Source: Delphinus delphis (taxonomy: Eukaryota; Chordata; Mammalia; Artiodactyla; Delphinidae). Taken from it: a DNA stretch of 64,000 nucleotides. Position 1 is the first letter of the stretch, and each line of letters opens with the position of its first letter. The translations under genes were made by a program, and so were the position numbers. Of the stretch, positions 63,130-64,000 are shown in pieces. The stretch covers positions 34,376,070-34,440,069 of the forward strand of contig NC_082698.1 of NCBI RefSeq assembly GCF_949987515.2, given 5' to 3'. The notes beneath the pieces are model-generated. The model saw nothing but the letters and a program-made list of their open reading frames with translations. It had not been told where the DNA came from and searched no databases.

Positions 63130-63238
63130 AAAGAGTGAATATATGGGTATGTATAACTGATTCACTTTGCTGTACAGCAGAAACACAACATTGTAAATCA
63201 ACTATACTCTAATAAAAAATAATTTTTTAAAAAAAGGA
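63130..63238 (+). mobile_element. Very short L1 3' end insertion
   Basis: Last ~110 bp of an L1: aactgattcactttgctgta, aacattgtaaatcaactata, then aataaaaaataattttttaa. Confidence 0.8.
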
Positions 63239-63489
63239 AAAGCAAGTGATCAATTACTTCACTTTGTCAAGCTCCTACTTCAGCAAAAAAAAAAAGTTAC
63301 ATCTTGATTTTAAGTCATTACCAAACGAAATTAATTTGGTTTGCTTAAGAGTTCTTATTTCATACTCCCTGAGAAGCCAGGCTTGCCAATACTTTCATAT
63401 GTTAACAACAGAGATAAAGGCACGGGGATTAAACAATTTATTTTCACAGATGCCAAGGTATGTCACATGGAAGTGTAAAAGAAATGAGA

Positions 63490-63605
63490 TTTCCCTGGTA
63501 GTCCAGTGGTTAGAACTCTGAGCTTCCACTGCCGGGGGCCCGGATTTGATCAGTCATTAGGGAACTAAGATCCCGCAAGCTGCATGGTACAACCAAATAA
63601 ATAAA
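63490..63605 (+). mobile_element. Short tRNA-derived SINE
   Basis: 116-bp element with an (AAAT)n tail. Exact 14-bp duplications TAAAAGAAATGAGA at 63476-63489 and 63606-63619. Confidence 0.92.
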
Positions 63606-63704
63606 TAAAAGAAATGAGAGTTTATTATTTCATAAATAACTATATTAACTGTGATTCTACACAAAAACATTTTAGAGATGAGTATATCTGCATATGCACT
63701 TTTC

Positions 63705-63905
63705 TTTTCCCATCTTTACTGGAGTATAACTGCTTTACAATGTTGTGTTAGTTTCTGCTGTACAACAAAAGTGAATCAGCTGTATGTATACATACATCCC
63801 CATACCCCCTCCCTCTTGAGCCTCCCTCCCACCCTCCTTATCCCACCCCTCTAGGTGGTCACAAAGCATCGAGCTGATCTCCCTGTGCCATGTATACACA
63901 CTTAT
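63705..63905 (-). mobile_element. 5'-truncated L1 3' end
   Basis: Reverse complement of the L1 3' UTR: ttacaatgttgtgttagttt, then the pyrimidine-rich ccctccctcttgagcctccc. It ends near 63905. Confidence 0.8.
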
Positions 63906-64000
63906 GATCGGATAAATTTTAAGATTTAGGATATCTTCCTTATAAAGTCTTCTGGTTTTACAAAGCAAAACAAAACACAAAATTACTAAAGATAATCAAA

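Noticed and set aside
51239..64000. Search for a further upstream BTAF1 exon
   Set aside because: No frame continues the solenoid with a phase-0 donor. Minus-strand frames at 59502-59690 and 62064-62453 have no matching sequence or splice sites.

Overview
This is mammalian nuclear DNA, most likely from a cetacean. The genes are split by GT-AG introns, and the intergenic and intronic space is filled with LINE-1, L2, MIR and many tRNA-derived SINEs. About two dozen SINEs start with the head 'cttccctggtggcgcagtgg', the CHR type of cetaceans, hippos and ruminants. Many are a short form that ends just after 'gagaggcccgcgtaccgc', which suggests a whale or dolphin. Species assignment is inference from repeat content.

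The only protein-coding gene I can support is BTAF1 (TAF-172, the vertebrate Mot1: a SWI2/SNF2-family ATPase that removes TBP from DNA). It lies on the minus strand. Twenty-four consecutive coding exons are visible, from 51238 (5'-most) down to the stop codon at 13268-13270. Their lengths sum to 3,900 nt (1,299 codons plus stop), every junction keeps frame, and all 23 introns are GT-AG. The human protein is 1,849 residues from memory, so about 550 N-terminal residues and the promoter lie to the right of this window. The first 11 visible exons encode HEAT-repeat-like helical segments. Exons 12-23 encode the bilobed ATPase with all SNF2 motifs ([36 protein letters not shown]). Exon 24 is the acidic C-terminus.

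Layout: 1-11.85 kb is intergenic sequence downstream of BTAF1, almost entirely nested L1 and SINE copies. 11.85-13.27 kb is the BTAF1 3' UTR. 13.27-51.24 kb is the exon-bearing part of BTAF1. 51.24-64 kb is one large intron (or the start of it), with a nearly full-length but dead L1 antisense to the gene, SINEs and an L2.

The best observation is that the intron between visible exons 10 and 11 (35251-36638) looks like a minor (U12-type) GT-AG intron: donor GTATCCTTT and branch-site match TTCCTTAAT 12 nt from the acceptor AG, with two SINE insertions inside it. Other notable items are several structurally odd SINEs (tandem pair, double head, internal triplication), a SINE 65 bp upstream of an ATPase exon, and a paralogous empty site for a SINE inside the big L1. 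I found no novel enzymatic or defence system, no CRISPR array and no RNA gene beyond the tRNA-like SINE heads.
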